Shown here in pieces: positions 5,863-13,645 of a stretch of 13,801 nt of DNA. How positions within the stretch are numbered: position 1 is the stretch's first letter; each line of letters starts with the position of its first letter. The DNA is taken from NCBI GenBank assembly GCA_042096455.1, contig JBELLU010000045.1, forward strand, positions 1 to 13,801, written 5' to 3'. Below the pieces are notes generated by a model. That model saw nothing but the letters and a program-made list of their open reading frames with translations. It was not told the DNA's origin and did no database searches. The DNA comes from UBA7445 sp042096455 (GTDB lineage Bacteria > Verrucomicrobiota > Verrucomicrobiia > Opitutales > Coraliomargaritaceae). A program made the translations under genes and the position numbers.

Positions 5863-7443
5863 TTAATGAGGCAGCACCATGAACATCACCGCCATCACGA
5901 GGGTCGGAAAGAGCGCTCCCAGCAAAAGCTTCAAGGGTGAGACCCCTCCGGAGAAATATTTGCTGAGGATGCTTTGACCGGCGGGATTCGGCGCATTCGC
6001 GATCACCGTTAAACCGCCCCCGGTCACTGCTCCCGCGACGACCGCGTATTGCAATGCGGTTGCGCCATCCACTCCATTTGCGAAAGCGGGCACCTGCGCC
6101 GCGAGGAAGGTAATGGCGGCATTGTCATTAAATGCCGTCAATACGGTGGCACCGATGAAGAGCGGAACTTCTCCCAAGGCCGATAGGACCGGCGCGATCC
6201 ACCATCCTTGCATCCCACCATGCGTGACAAGTCCCGCGAGGAAGAAGCCCACCAAAATCGGGCCCTTGAGACTAATGGCGTATTGGTGATGTACCGTCGC
6301 GAGGTTGAAGGCGACAAAGACGAGGAAGCCGCCGATGAAAAGCGCGGGGTGATGGAGTGTGAAAACCGTCCAAGCCAGAAATGTGAGGTGGATGCCCACG
6401 ATCCACGCAGGCACCGGCTCCACCGGTTCCTGCACTTGGTTGGCTTTCTCTGCCTCCGCTTTCTCCTTCAAATGCACGAATTTTTTGCGGAAGATCAGGA
6501 AATAGATCGCGGTCACCACCAGTATTCCCAGAACCGCGCGCCAGCCGAAGTGCGTAAACATGAAGGGCATATTCCAGTCCCATTTCCCTGCGACCATCAG
6601 CACCGGCGGAGCGGCGAAATGCGTAAGGGTTCCGCCGACCGAGATATTGACAAAGAGCAAGCCGAGGGTGGCGTATTTAAACGTATTCGAGGGGTTGTAA
6701 TGATAAAATTGTTGGCCCAGCAAGAGCGCGGCAATCGTCATTGCGGCGGGTTCGGTGATAAAGGAACCCAAGAGCGGCGCGATGATGAGAATGGAGAGCC
6801 ACCAGGCAGCGGGGGATTGTTTACCGAGTGATGCCACCGAGCGGAGAGCGCCCTCCGCAAACACCACCACCGGGCGGGATGCCGCAATCGCCATAATAAC
6901 CACCACGAAGAGCGGCTCCGTGAAATTGCGGGTGTCGATATAGGCCGTGGCATCGTGCCAGCCGTGCGTCAGCGTTATCGCCAACAACAATGGAAGCACC
7001 CATATCCCAAAAATGGCCTCCACTTCACCGAAAAAATGCAGGGCGGTGGCTTTGAAACTCACTGGGGCTCTACCGCCATGAAAGCGACGGGTGTCTGCCT
7101 CGATCATTTTCTGGTGGCGATGCTCTTCCTTGTGGGCGAGATTCATAAGCGGGCCCGCCGCGAAAGTGTGGATGATCGCGAGGAAGAAAATAAGCGTCGC
7201 GATCCAATTCATGGGGTCATCAGCGGCGCGCGCGCTCAAGCGCTGCATGAGGCTGAGTTCGTCAGCGGCGATCCCGATTTCAGCGGCATAGCTTGCTTCG
7301 ACCTCCGAATATTTGTCGAGCGGTTTTGGGAGTGCCGACTCGGCGGCACCCGCGGGTTTACCGCCCGCGCAGAGGACCGACGAGGCGAGCAAAGATAAGA
7401 TGAGAAACAATACTAGAGGGCGTAAGTGCTGCATAGGGCGCAT
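5863..7443 (-). CDS. Putative Na+/H+ antiporter, multi-spanning membrane protein
   Basis: This 526-residue protein begins with a signal-like hydrophobic segment (about 7-25), a short periplasm-like stretch, then about ten or more membrane segments (for example near 79-97, 143-160, 212-230, 300-318, 350-385, 396-414, 465-482 and 506-523). Conserved-looking polar breaks are EPAAMT (231-236), FNDNAA (438-443) and ANAPNPAG (482-489). These resemble motifs in NhaD/ArsB-type ion transporters, and the whole matches the 'putative Na+/H+ antiporter' family found in Chlamydiae and Verrucomicrobia. A histidine-rich cytoplasmic-type patch (EEHRH, 106-110) is notable. Ion specificity cannot be read from sequence. 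ATG 7443 is used; ATG 7434 is an alternative. It lies 52 bases downstream of the secreted-protein gene on the same strand. Confidence 0.85.
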   Translation of the reverse strand: MRPMQHLRPLVLFLILSLLASSVLCAGGKPAGAAESALPKPLDKYSEVEASYAAEIGIAADELSLMQRLSARAADDPMNWIATLIFFLAIIHTFAAGPLMNLAHKEEHRHQKMIEADTRRFHGGRAPVSFKATALHFFGEVEAIFGIWVLPLLLAITLTHGWHDATAYIDTRNFTEPLFVVVIMAIAASRPVVVFAEGALRSVASLGKQSPAAWWLSILIIAPLLGSFITEPAAMTIAALLLGQQFYHYNPSNTFKYATLGLLFVNISVGGTLTHFAAPPVLMVAGKWDWNMPFMFTHFGWRAVLGILVVTAIYFLIFRKKFVHLKEKAEAEKANQVQEPVEPVPAWIVGIHLTFLAWTVFTLHHPALFIGGFLVFVAFNLATVHHQYAISLKGPILVGFFLAGLVTHGGMQGWWIAPVLSALGEVPLFIGATVLTAFNDNAAITFLAAQVPAFANGVDGATALQYAVVAGAVTGGGLTVIANAPNPAGQSILSKYFSGGVSPLKLLLGALFPTLVMAVMFMVLPH

Positions 7444-7495
7444 TTATTACGAGCTTTCTCGCCGCTTCAAAGAAAAAACGACGCCCAAGCGCAGT

Positions 7496-8047
7496 TTAAC
7501 GCTCCCCGCTGCCCGCCTGCTTGACCGGCACCGCCGCATCACTGCGATTGCGGCGAAATTGAAAACGGTTTAAATCACGCAAACTCAATTGTTTACCCAT
7601 CTCCTCCTCAAAGGCTTTTCCCTGAAGCATCATTGAATAAACCTGGTGGTCGCGCAAAAGCAGCGGTGTATCTTTTTTTCCGATTCGCGCCTCGCGCTCA
7701 ATGTCGGCCATCTGCTGATCCATGCGAGACATTTCACGGCTACGGGTCGGGAATGTTTTGCGTTCGGTCTGAACGGTGCGGCGCTCCCCGGACTTCATCT
7801 CAATCGGGGCACGCTTGCTGCCCACCGAACTGAAATGCTTGGACCATTGCTCCATTGAGATGCGTTTATCCGTCAGGGGAAGTGCTGCTCCGGAACTCCA
7901 CTGCTTCACCGGGGCGCGTTTTTCCTGAATCGCTCCCGCTTGGCGGCCCACCGCCTCGAGCGGGCTCTTGACGGTTTCCTCCGCCTGCAGGACTACCATC
8001 CCCCAAACGCACAGACCGGCGACCCAAGTTGTTTTCATAAAGCGCAT
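7496..8047 (-). CDS. Small secreted basic protein of unknown function
   Basis: I do not recognise this 183-residue protein. It has a clear signal peptide (hydrophobic to about residue 20, then QAEE), so it should be exported. The mature part is polar, rich in Lys, Arg, Gln, Ser and Met, and seems low in regular hydrophobic core. A short motif, KRAP, occurs twice (43-46 and 79-82), the second inside WSKHFSSVGSKRAPIEMKSG. ATG 8047 is annotated, but ATG 8038 gives a more typical signal peptide (MKTTWVAG...). It precedes the antiporter gene by 52 bases on the same strand and may share its transcript. It diverges from leuS. It could be a lineage-restricted envelope protein. Confidence 0.7.
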   Translation of the reverse strand: MRFMKTTWVAGLCVWGMVVLQAEETVKSPLEAVGRQAGAIQEKRAPVKQWSSGAALPLTDKRISMEQWSKHFSSVGSKRAPIEMKSGERRTVQTERKTFPTRSREMSRMDQQMADIEREARIGKKDTPLLLRDHQVYSMMLQGKAFEEEMGKQLSLRDLNRFQFRRNRSDAAVPVKQAGSGER

Positions 8048-8116
8048 CAGTTACCAATAAACCCATGGTCGGAGCGGGTTTCAAACGAAAAGCGCAAGGG
8101 GCAGGCGGTAATTTTG

Positions 8117-8151
8117 AGGCGTTGACGCCTTGGCGGGGATCGCTCTTTATT
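8117..8151 (+). promoter_or_regulatory. Candidate leuS promoter with palindrome over the -35
   Basis: TTGACG (8122-8127) is a good -35 match. CTTTAT/TTTATT at 8145-8151 is a weak -10 at a spacing of 17-18. A perfect 14-base palindrome, AGGCGT-TG-ACGCCT (8117-8130), overlaps the -35. Transcription would start a few bases before the leuS ATG. The assignment rests on eye inspection. Confidence 0.3.
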
Positions 8152-8166
8152 GCGGATTCTCTGATT

Positions 8167-10740
8167 ATGGCTTCCAACCGCAACGATTACTCTTTCTCGG
8201 AAATTGAACCCAAGTGGCAAAACTATTGGGCTCAACAGCATACCTATCGCGCTCAGGATTTCGCAGACCAGCCGACCTTTTATGTGTTGGACATGTTTCC
8301 CTACCCCTCCGGCGCGGGGCTGCACATCGGTCACCCCGAGGGCTACACCGCCAGCGATGCCCTCAAGCGCTTCAAGAAAGCCTGCGGCTATAATGTCCTC
8401 CACCCGATGGGCTGGGACGCATTTGGTCTGCCCACCGAGCAATACGCCATCAAAACCGGCCAGCATCCCCGCGAAACTACCAAGACCAACGTCGCCCGCT
8501 TTACCGAACAGCTCACCCAACTCGGCTTTGCCTACGACTGGGAACGGGAAATCAATACCACCGACCCCGAATACTTCCGCTGGACCCAATGGATATTCAG
8601 TCAGCTTTTCAAAAAGGGGCTCGCCTACGTGGACGAGAAACCGGTCTGGTTCTGTCCCGAACTGGGCACGGTGCTCGCCAACGAGGAGGTGCTCAATACC
8701 CCCGAGGGTCCACGCTCCGAGCGCGGCAATTTTCCGGTGGAGCGCCGCCCCATCCGCCAATGGGTACTCCGTATCACGGCCTACGCCGAGCGCCTCATCG
8801 CCGGACTCAAGGATCTCGACTGGCCCGACTCCACCAAACGCCTGCAGGAAAACTGGATCGGGCGCTCCGAGGGCGCGGAAATCACCTTTGAAATCGACGG
8901 CGACCAAGGGCAACTGGAAGTCTTCACGACCCGCCCGGACACGCTCTACGGCGCGACCTATATGGTCATCGCGCCCGAGCACCCCCTCCTAAATTCCATC
9001 ACCACCGCAGATCAAAGCGAAGCGGTTCATGCCTATGTTGAACAAGCCAAACGCAAGTCCGATCTGGAACGCGCTGAATTGAGCAAGGAAAAATCGGGGG
9101 TCTGGACCGGCGCGACCGCCACCAATCCCCTCAACGGAAAATCGATCCCCATTTGGGTCGCGGACTACGTATTGATGACTTACGGCACGGGTGCGATCAT
9201 GGCGGTTCCCGCGCACGATGCCCGCGACTTTGAATTCGCCAAAGCCTTTGACCTCGAAATCATTCAAGTGATCGAGGATGACGGCGCGGCCGAAAAAGAC
9301 AGCGATGGTGCGCTCATCGAAGCTTACACCGGCCCGGGCAAACTCATGCAATCCGGTTCTTTGGATTGTCAGGATTCCGAGACTGCAAAAGAAGCCGTCA
9401 TCGAACAACTGTCGAAAGAAGGACGCGGGCGGGCAGAGATAAACTACAAATTGCGCGACTGGCTCTTCTCGCGTCAGCGTTATTGGGGCGAGCCCTTCCC
9501 GGTGCTCTGGGTCACCGCAGAAGACTACGAAAAAATCGATACCGCCCTGAAGCCGTCCGGCGAACCCGTCACTGCCAGGATTGACGGCGAGGAACGCTGT
9601 GCCATTGTTTTGCCCGAGCAGGCACTACCCCTGCAATTACCGGAGGTCGAAAGCTATACCCCGTCCCCGGATGGACAAAGCCCCCTCGCAAAGGCGGACG
9701 ACTGGCTCGCTGTTCACCTCGACCCCGCTAGCGGCAAGACCGGCACCGAACCGAAGGAGGGCTGGGTAAAAGCCACCCGCGAAACCAATACCATGCCGCA
9801 ATGGGCGGGTTCCTGTTGGTATTACCTGCGCTACATCGATCCCAAGAACAACAAGGCACTGGTCGATCCGGAAAAGGAAAAATACTGGGGCGGTCCCGAT
9901 CTCTACATCGGCGGCGCGGAGCACGCCGTGCTCCACCTCCTCTACGCGCGCTTCTGGCATCAGGTGCTCTACGACCTCGGCGTGGTGAGCGACCCTGAAC
10001 CCTTTAAAAAACTTTTCCACCAAGGCATCATCCTCGGAGAAGACGGCGAAAAAATGTCCAAAAGCCGGGGCAATGTCGTCAACCCAGAAACCATTATCGA
10101 AAGCTACGGCGCGGATGCCCTGCGCCTCTACCTCATGTTCCTCGGGCCCCTTGAAGCCAGCAAACCCTGGAACACCAAAGGCATCGAGGGCATTGCCCGC
10201 TTCCTGCGGAAAGTCTGGCGCCTGGTGCTCAGTGAGGACGGAGCCTTGCGGGTTGTTGATTCCGCCGAACTCGATGCGGACTCTGCCCGCACCCTTCACG
10301 CCACCATCAAAAAGGTGACCGAGGATTACGAGGCACTCTCCTTCAATACCGCGATTTCGCAAATGATGATTTGCGTGAACCAACTATCCAAAGCAGAACC
10401 CCTCCCCCGTCAGGCGGCCGAATCGCTGCTCCAATTGCTCGCGCCCCTTGCCCCTCACATCGCGGAGGAACTCTGGGAACGGCTCGGTCACCGCGAGAGC
10501 ATCGCCCACACCCGCTGGCCTGAACATGACCCCGCGCAATTGGTTCAGGATCGCGTCAAAATCGTTTTTCAGGTCAACGGAAAATACCGCGGTGACGCCG
10601 AGCTCCCCGCTGACATTGATGAAGCCGGCGCGCTCGCCGCTGCCAAGTCGCATCCTAAAGTGCTCACCATGATCGAAGGAAAAACCTTGCGGCGCGAGAT
10701 TTACGTTCCCGGAAAAATTGTTAATCTGGTAGCAAATTGA
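8167..10740 (+). CDS. leuS: Leucyl-tRNA synthetase
   Basis: LeuRS charges tRNA-Leu with leucine. From ATG 8167 the product is 857 residues, near the 860 of E. coli. Class I signatures are HIGH (53-56) and KMSKS (629-633). The CP1 editing domain shows TTRPDT (254-259) and AHDARD (349-354), the family's threonine-rich and aspartate editing sites. SRQRYWGEPFP marks the return to the catalytic core, and a C-terminal anticodon-binding and tRNA-contact region follows. In the ZN1 region only one cysteine remains (C163), and the position of the usual CxxC holds SERGNFPVERR, so this module probably binds no zinc. In-frame upstream ATGs (8065) would add non-family residues. The FecR-like gene follows after 20 bases. 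Confidence 0.97.
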   Translation: MASNRNDYSFSEIEPKWQNYWAQQHTYRAQDFADQPTFYVLDMFPYPSGAGLHIGHPEGYTASDALKRFKKACGYNVLHPMGWDAFGLPTEQYAIKTGQHPRETTKTNVARFTEQLTQLGFAYDWEREINTTDPEYFRWTQWIFSQLFKKGLAYVDEKPVWFCPELGTVLANEEVLNTPEGPRSERGNFPVERRPIRQWVLRITAYAERLIAGLKDLDWPDSTKRLQENWIGRSEGAEITFEIDGDQGQLEVFTTRPDTLYGATYMVIAPEHPLLNSITTADQSEAVHAYVEQAKRKSDLERAELSKEKSGVWTGATATNPLNGKSIPIWVADYVLMTYGTGAIMAVPAHDARDFEFAKAFDLEIIQVIEDDGAAEKDSDGALIEAYTGPGKLMQSGSLDCQDSETAKEAVIEQLSKEGRGRAEINYKLRDWLFSRQRYWGEPFPVLWVTAEDYEKIDTALKPSGEPVTARIDGEERCAIVLPEQALPLQLPEVESYTPSPDGQSPLAKADDWLAVHLDPASGKTGTEPKEGWVKATRETNTMPQWAGSCWYYLRYIDPKNNKALVDPEKEKYWGGPDLYIGGAEHAVLHLLYARFWHQVLYDLGVVSDPEPFKKLFHQGIILGEDGEKMSKSRGNVVNPETIIESYGADALRLYLMFLGPLEASKPWNTKGIEGIARFLRKVWRLVLSEDGALRVVDSAELDADSARTLHATIKKVTEDYEALSFNTAISQMMICVNQLSKAEPLPRQAAESLLQLLAPLAPHIAEELWERLGHRESIAHTRWPEHDPAQLVQDRVKIVFQVNGKYRGDAELPADIDEAGALAAAKSHPKVLTMIEGKTLRREIYVPGKIVNLVAN

Positions 10741-10760
10741 TACTCCATCCTTCAACCATC

Positions 10761-11561
10761 ATGCCGCGCTACACGCTATACCTCCTTCTCGCCCTGACCG
10801 CCACAAGCGTTCTTTGCGCGCAGGAAATGCAACCCGGATTCGGCTTCGTCACGAGCATGCGTGGTTCTGTGGAAGTCCGCAACGAGGAGGGCAAAAAACT
10901 GACTTTGGGATTACACGAAAGTCACTCGGTCGATGGATTGACCCTCAAAACCAAAGAAGACGGCACGCTATTTCTCGTGCTCAGCAACGGTGTCGCGATC
11001 GCCCTTACCGAAAACACCCATATTAAAATCCAAAACTTCCGACAAATCCCCTTTGGTCCGAAAAGTCATAGCCTCGAACATGAACCTACAATTTCCAATC
11101 TACAAATCTACTTGATTAAAGGCACGATGGGCCTGAGTTGCGACCACATCTCGCCCTTGTCCAACCTGAAAATAGCAATGAATAGTGGCCACCTGCGCGT
11201 CCATTCCACGACCTCGGTGCTATCCATCAACCCCCTGGGCATGAACATCTCCGCCTATGAGGGAACCCTGACCTTTTATTATCCGGACGGCGAAGAGCGC
11301 GAATTCATCGCCCATCCCCAAAGCGTTCGGATCAGTGAACAAAGCGCGGCGCGCGGCATCGTCACCGAGAGCGGCACCGTCAATGAAAAGGAAGTGCTCG
11401 CCCGCCGGCTCGCCGATGCCGTCAGTTTTGCGCGCAAACGCGTCATCTACCGCAGCGTCCATGCTCATACCGAGCCCCAAGCGCTCTTGCTGGTCTCGGA
11501 TGACTACCTCGAACAAGAGCCCGCGCGGCCTTACTCATTCAAATCTTCTCAACTACCCTGA
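10761..11561 (+). CDS. FecR-domain exported protein
   Basis: This 266-residue protein starts with a signal peptide (MPRYTLYLLLALTATSVLCA, cleavage probably near residue 20). A FecR-like domain follows: GSVEVRNEEGKKL (35-47), a hydrophobic middle, then DGTLFLVLSNGVAIALTENT (67-86), the pattern in which a beta-rich module ends in a threshold-like 'TENT' strand. The rest (about 110-266) is beta-rich and not recognised. FecR domains occur in sigma-factor regulators but also in many exported proteins of this kind, and no sigma factor is nearby, so an envelope role is more likely than iron signalling. ATG 10761 is chosen over a TTG at 10737 that overlaps the leuS stop. Gaps are 20 bases to leuS and 5 to lpxI, indicating an operon. 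Confidence 0.78.
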   Translation: MPRYTLYLLLALTATSVLCAQEMQPGFGFVTSMRGSVEVRNEEGKKLTLGLHESHSVDGLTLKTKEDGTLFLVLSNGVAIALTENTHIKIQNFRQIPFGPKSHSLEHEPTISNLQIYLIKGTMGLSCDHISPLSNLKIAMNSGHLRVHSTTSVLSINPLGMNISAYEGTLTFYYPDGEEREFIAHPQSVRISEQSAARGIVTESGTVNEKEVLARRLADAVSFARKRVIYRSVHAHTEPQALLLVSDDYLEQEPARPYSFKSSQLP

Positions 11562-11566
11562 GCCGC

Positions 11567-12403
11567 ATGCCTTCACAATTCCTGCCACCTGACTTCGATG
11601 GTCAACCCCTTGGATTGATTGCGGGCAAGGGCGACTACCCCATCATCGTGGCGGAGCGTTTTCGCTCGATGGGCCTCCCGATTCGTCTGATCGCATTTGA
11701 GGGCGAAACCGAATCCAGCCTCATCGATTCCTTTGATGCCCATGAACGCGTCACCGTTAAAGTCGGTCAGCTCGGCAAACTGCTCAAAGCCCTCGGCAAA
11801 CTCGAATGCCGCTACGCCATGATGGCGGGGCAAGTGACCCCCAGACGGCTCTTTCACGGCCTGCACCCCGACCTCAAGGCCCTTGCGATTTTAAACAGCC
11901 TCAAGGTGCGCAATGCCGAAACCATCTTCGGCGCGATCGCTGTAGAAATTCAAAAAATCGGCATTGAGATGCTCGACGCCCGCGCAGGTCTCGATGACCA
12001 ACTCGCCAGCCCCGGACTCATGACGCCCGGTAAATTAAAAGCACCCCTTGAATACCTTGAACACGGCATTCGCATAGCCGAGGGCGCGGCCAACCTCGAC
12101 ATCGGTCAAGGCTGCGTGGTACGCAAAGGCACCGTGCTCGCGGTCGAAGCCTATGAGGGCACCGACCCCATGCTGCAACGCGCCGGTGGTTTTAAAACCG
12201 AAGGCCTGATCTTCGTAAAAACCGTCAAACGTGAACAGGACTATCGTTTCGACGTGCCGGTCTTCGGATCCCGCACCCTCGAAGTCATGCACGCCAGCGG
12301 CATCCTTACCGCTGCCCTCAAAGCCGGGAGCGTTATCCTCATCAACAAGGAACAAGTCTGCGCCGATGCTGCCCGACTCGGGATCGAACTTTACGGTTTT
12401 TAA
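11567..12403 (+). CDS. lpxI: UDP-2,3-diacylglucosamine diphosphatase, LpxI type
   Basis: LpxI hydrolyses UDP-2,3-diacylglucosamine to 2,3-diacylglucosamine 1-phosphate (lipid X) and UMP, the fourth step of lipid A synthesis, in lineages lacking LpxH. The 278-residue product carries the family (formerly DUF1009) marks: GLIAGKGDYP (16-25), AGQV (87-90), GTVLAVEAYEGTD (188-200) and QDYRFDVPVFG (224-234). The aspartate after Gln in the last motif (D225) corresponds, as I recall, to the residue essential in the Caulobacter enzyme. The ATG at 11567 has no Shine-Dalgarno sequence but lies 5 bases after the FecR-like stop, so translation is probably coupled. Its presence argues for an LPS-bearing outer membrane. 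Confidence 0.93.
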   Translation: MPSQFLPPDFDGQPLGLIAGKGDYPIIVAERFRSMGLPIRLIAFEGETESSLIDSFDAHERVTVKVGQLGKLLKALGKLECRYAMMAGQVTPRRLFHGLHPDLKALAILNSLKVRNAETIFGAIAVEIQKIGIEMLDARAGLDDQLASPGLMTPGKLKAPLEYLEHGIRIAEGAANLDIGQGCVVRKGTVLAVEAYEGTDPMLQRAGGFKTEGLIFVKTVKREQDYRFDVPVFGSRTLEVMHASGILTAALKAGSVILINKEQVCADAARLGIELYGF

Positions 12404-12430
12404 AAACCCGCACAAAGTGGACTTTTAGCT

Positions 12431-12466
12431 TTACGCATCAAGATATCATTATATGTTGATACGTAA
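12431..12466. promoter_or_regulatory. 36-base palindrome immediately before metF, candidate operator
   Basis: The 16-base arms at 12431-12446 and 12451-12466 are reverse complements at 14 of 16 positions (mismatches at arm positions 6 and 12) around CATT. The inner core, ATCAAnATAT...ATATnTTGAT, is the shape bound by dimeric winged-helix regulators. The palindrome ends one base before ATG 12468 and is AT-rich, with no T-run after it, so an operator is more likely than a terminator. From memory it resembles sites of SAH-responsive ArsR-family (SahR-type) regulators of methionine genes. No regulator gene is in the window. Confidence 0.55.
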
Positions 12467-12467
12467 T

Positions 12468-13355
12468 ATGACCCATACGCATCCAGTCGACTCCCGCGCC
12501 TCCACGCCGCGCATCTCGGTGGAGTTTTTCCCGCCCAAATCGGAAAAAGCAGCGGAACAACTCCTACAAGCCGCCTCGGAACTGCGCTCCATCCAGCCTG
12601 ACTTTGCCTCGATCACCTACGGGGCGGGCGGCAGCACCCGCAGTCGCACCCTTGAATACGCCCGCCGCCTCAAGGACGATCTGGGGTATACCATCATGCC
12701 CCACCTCACTTGCGTCGGTCATTCACGCGATGAATTGAAGCAGATCATCGCCGAATTCAAAGACGCTGGACTCAGCCAAATCATGGCGCTCCGCGGTGAC
12801 CCACCCCAGGATGCCGAAGACTTCACCCCCCACCCCGACGGACTCGCCTACGCCAATGAACTCGTCAGCCTCATCAGCGAACACTACCCGGACTGTGAGG
12901 TCGCGGTGGCCGGTTACCCGGAAAAACATCCTCAGGCACCCGCTTTGGAAACCGATCTGCAAAACCTCAAACGCAAGGTCGACGCCGGCGCGGACTTCAT
13001 CACAACCCAGCTTTTCTTCGACAACCAGGTCTATTTCAACTTTGTGGATCGCTGCCGCGCCATCGGCATCGAAGTTCCGATTCTGCCCGGCCTCCTGACC
13101 ATCTCCTCCCGCCAGCAAGCCCAACGCTTTTGCGCGATGTGCGAAGCCGCCCTCCCCGAGGCGCTGGATCAAGCCCTCGCCGCCGCCGGAGACGACCCCG
13201 CCGCGGTGGAAGCGGCCGGACTCGACTGGATCCACCAGCAAGCCCGAGAATTGCTGCAGAACGGCGCCCCCGGCCTCCACCTTTACCTGCTCAACCGCGC
13301 CGGCATCGCCCTGCAATTGATCGAACGCCTCAAAGCCGACGGATTGCTAACATAG
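12468..13355 (+). CDS. metF: Methylenetetrahydrofolate reductase
   Basis: MetF is the FAD-dependent enzyme that reduces 5,10-methylene-THF to 5-methyl-THF, the methyl donor for methionine synthase. The 295 residues (from ATG 12468) form the expected TIM barrel. ISVEFFPPKS (16-25) holds the catalytic glutamate E19. Also visible are YGAGGSTR (51-58), PHLTCVGHS (78-86), ALRGDPP (107-113) with the flavin-site aspartate D111, AVAGYPEKHP (146-155) and TTQLFFD (179-185) with the folate-site glutamine Q181. ATG 12468 is preferred because ATG 12453 lies inside the upstream palindrome and adds only five non-conserved residues. The gene is 64 bases after lpxI, probably with its own promoter in the palindrome region. 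The tRNA-Arg gene converges on it. Confidence 0.95.
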   Translation: MTHTHPVDSRASTPRISVEFFPPKSEKAAEQLLQAASELRSIQPDFASITYGAGGSTRSRTLEYARRLKDDLGYTIMPHLTCVGHSRDELKQIIAEFKDAGLSQIMALRGDPPQDAEDFTPHPDGLAYANELVSLISEHYPDCEVAVAGYPEKHPQAPALETDLQNLKRKVDAGADFITTQLFFDNQVYFNFVDRCRAIGIEVPILPGLLTISSRQQAQRFCAMCEAALPEALDQALAAAGDDPAAVEAAGLDWIHQQARELLQNGAPGLHLYLLNRAGIALQLIERLKADGLLT

Positions 13356-13375
13356 CGGTCTTGCTTGAGGACACG

Positions 13376-13487
<112 letters not shown>

Positions 13488-13584
13488 AGATTTTCCCTTC
13501 CTCCGAGCATCGTATTTATACATCCGATATTTTCGGCAGAATGCGTCGCATAGCCCGGCGCTGTCGGTGCTCCGCGCCTCAAAC

Positions 13585-13645
13585 CTATCCAACTGAGCTA
13601 CGCTCACGTGCAGTCGCGAGAGTGAGCCATAGCCGCAATTTGGCA
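13585..13645 (-). pseudogene. Truncated tRNA-Arg 5' remnant with its leader
   Basis: This is the second copy of the 61-base repeat. It contains only the acceptor 5' strand (GTGAGCG, one change from the intact gene), the D arm and the first base of the anticodon arm. The anticodon stem-loop, T arm and acceptor 3' strand are missing: the 97 bases that follow in the tRNA sense direction (13488-13584) show no similarity to them. It cannot make a tRNA. It may be the scar of a tandem tRNA duplication, or an attachment-site-like half left by an integrated element. Confidence 0.7.

Noticed and set aside
7360..7443. Lipoprotein signal in the antiporter N-terminus (SVLC)
   Set aside because: The residue before the cysteine is Leu and not Gly/Ala/Ser, so the lipobox is not convincing.
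7462..7495. Terminator between the secreted protein and antiporter genes
   Set aside because: A six-T run exists on the minus strand, but the preceding stem is only about three base pairs, too weak to call.
8065..8166. 34-residue N-terminal extension of LeuRS from ATG 8065
   Set aside because: The extension has no similarity to LeuRS N-termini and covers the only promoter-like sequence. ATG 8167 gives the family length.
12431..12466. Palindrome as the lpxI transcription terminator
   Set aside because: It is AT-rich, has no T-run on the plus strand, and runs to the metF start codon. An operator explains it better.
13585..13645. Second functional tRNA gene
   Set aside because: Only the 5' acceptor strand and D arm are present. 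The anticodon and T arms are absent.
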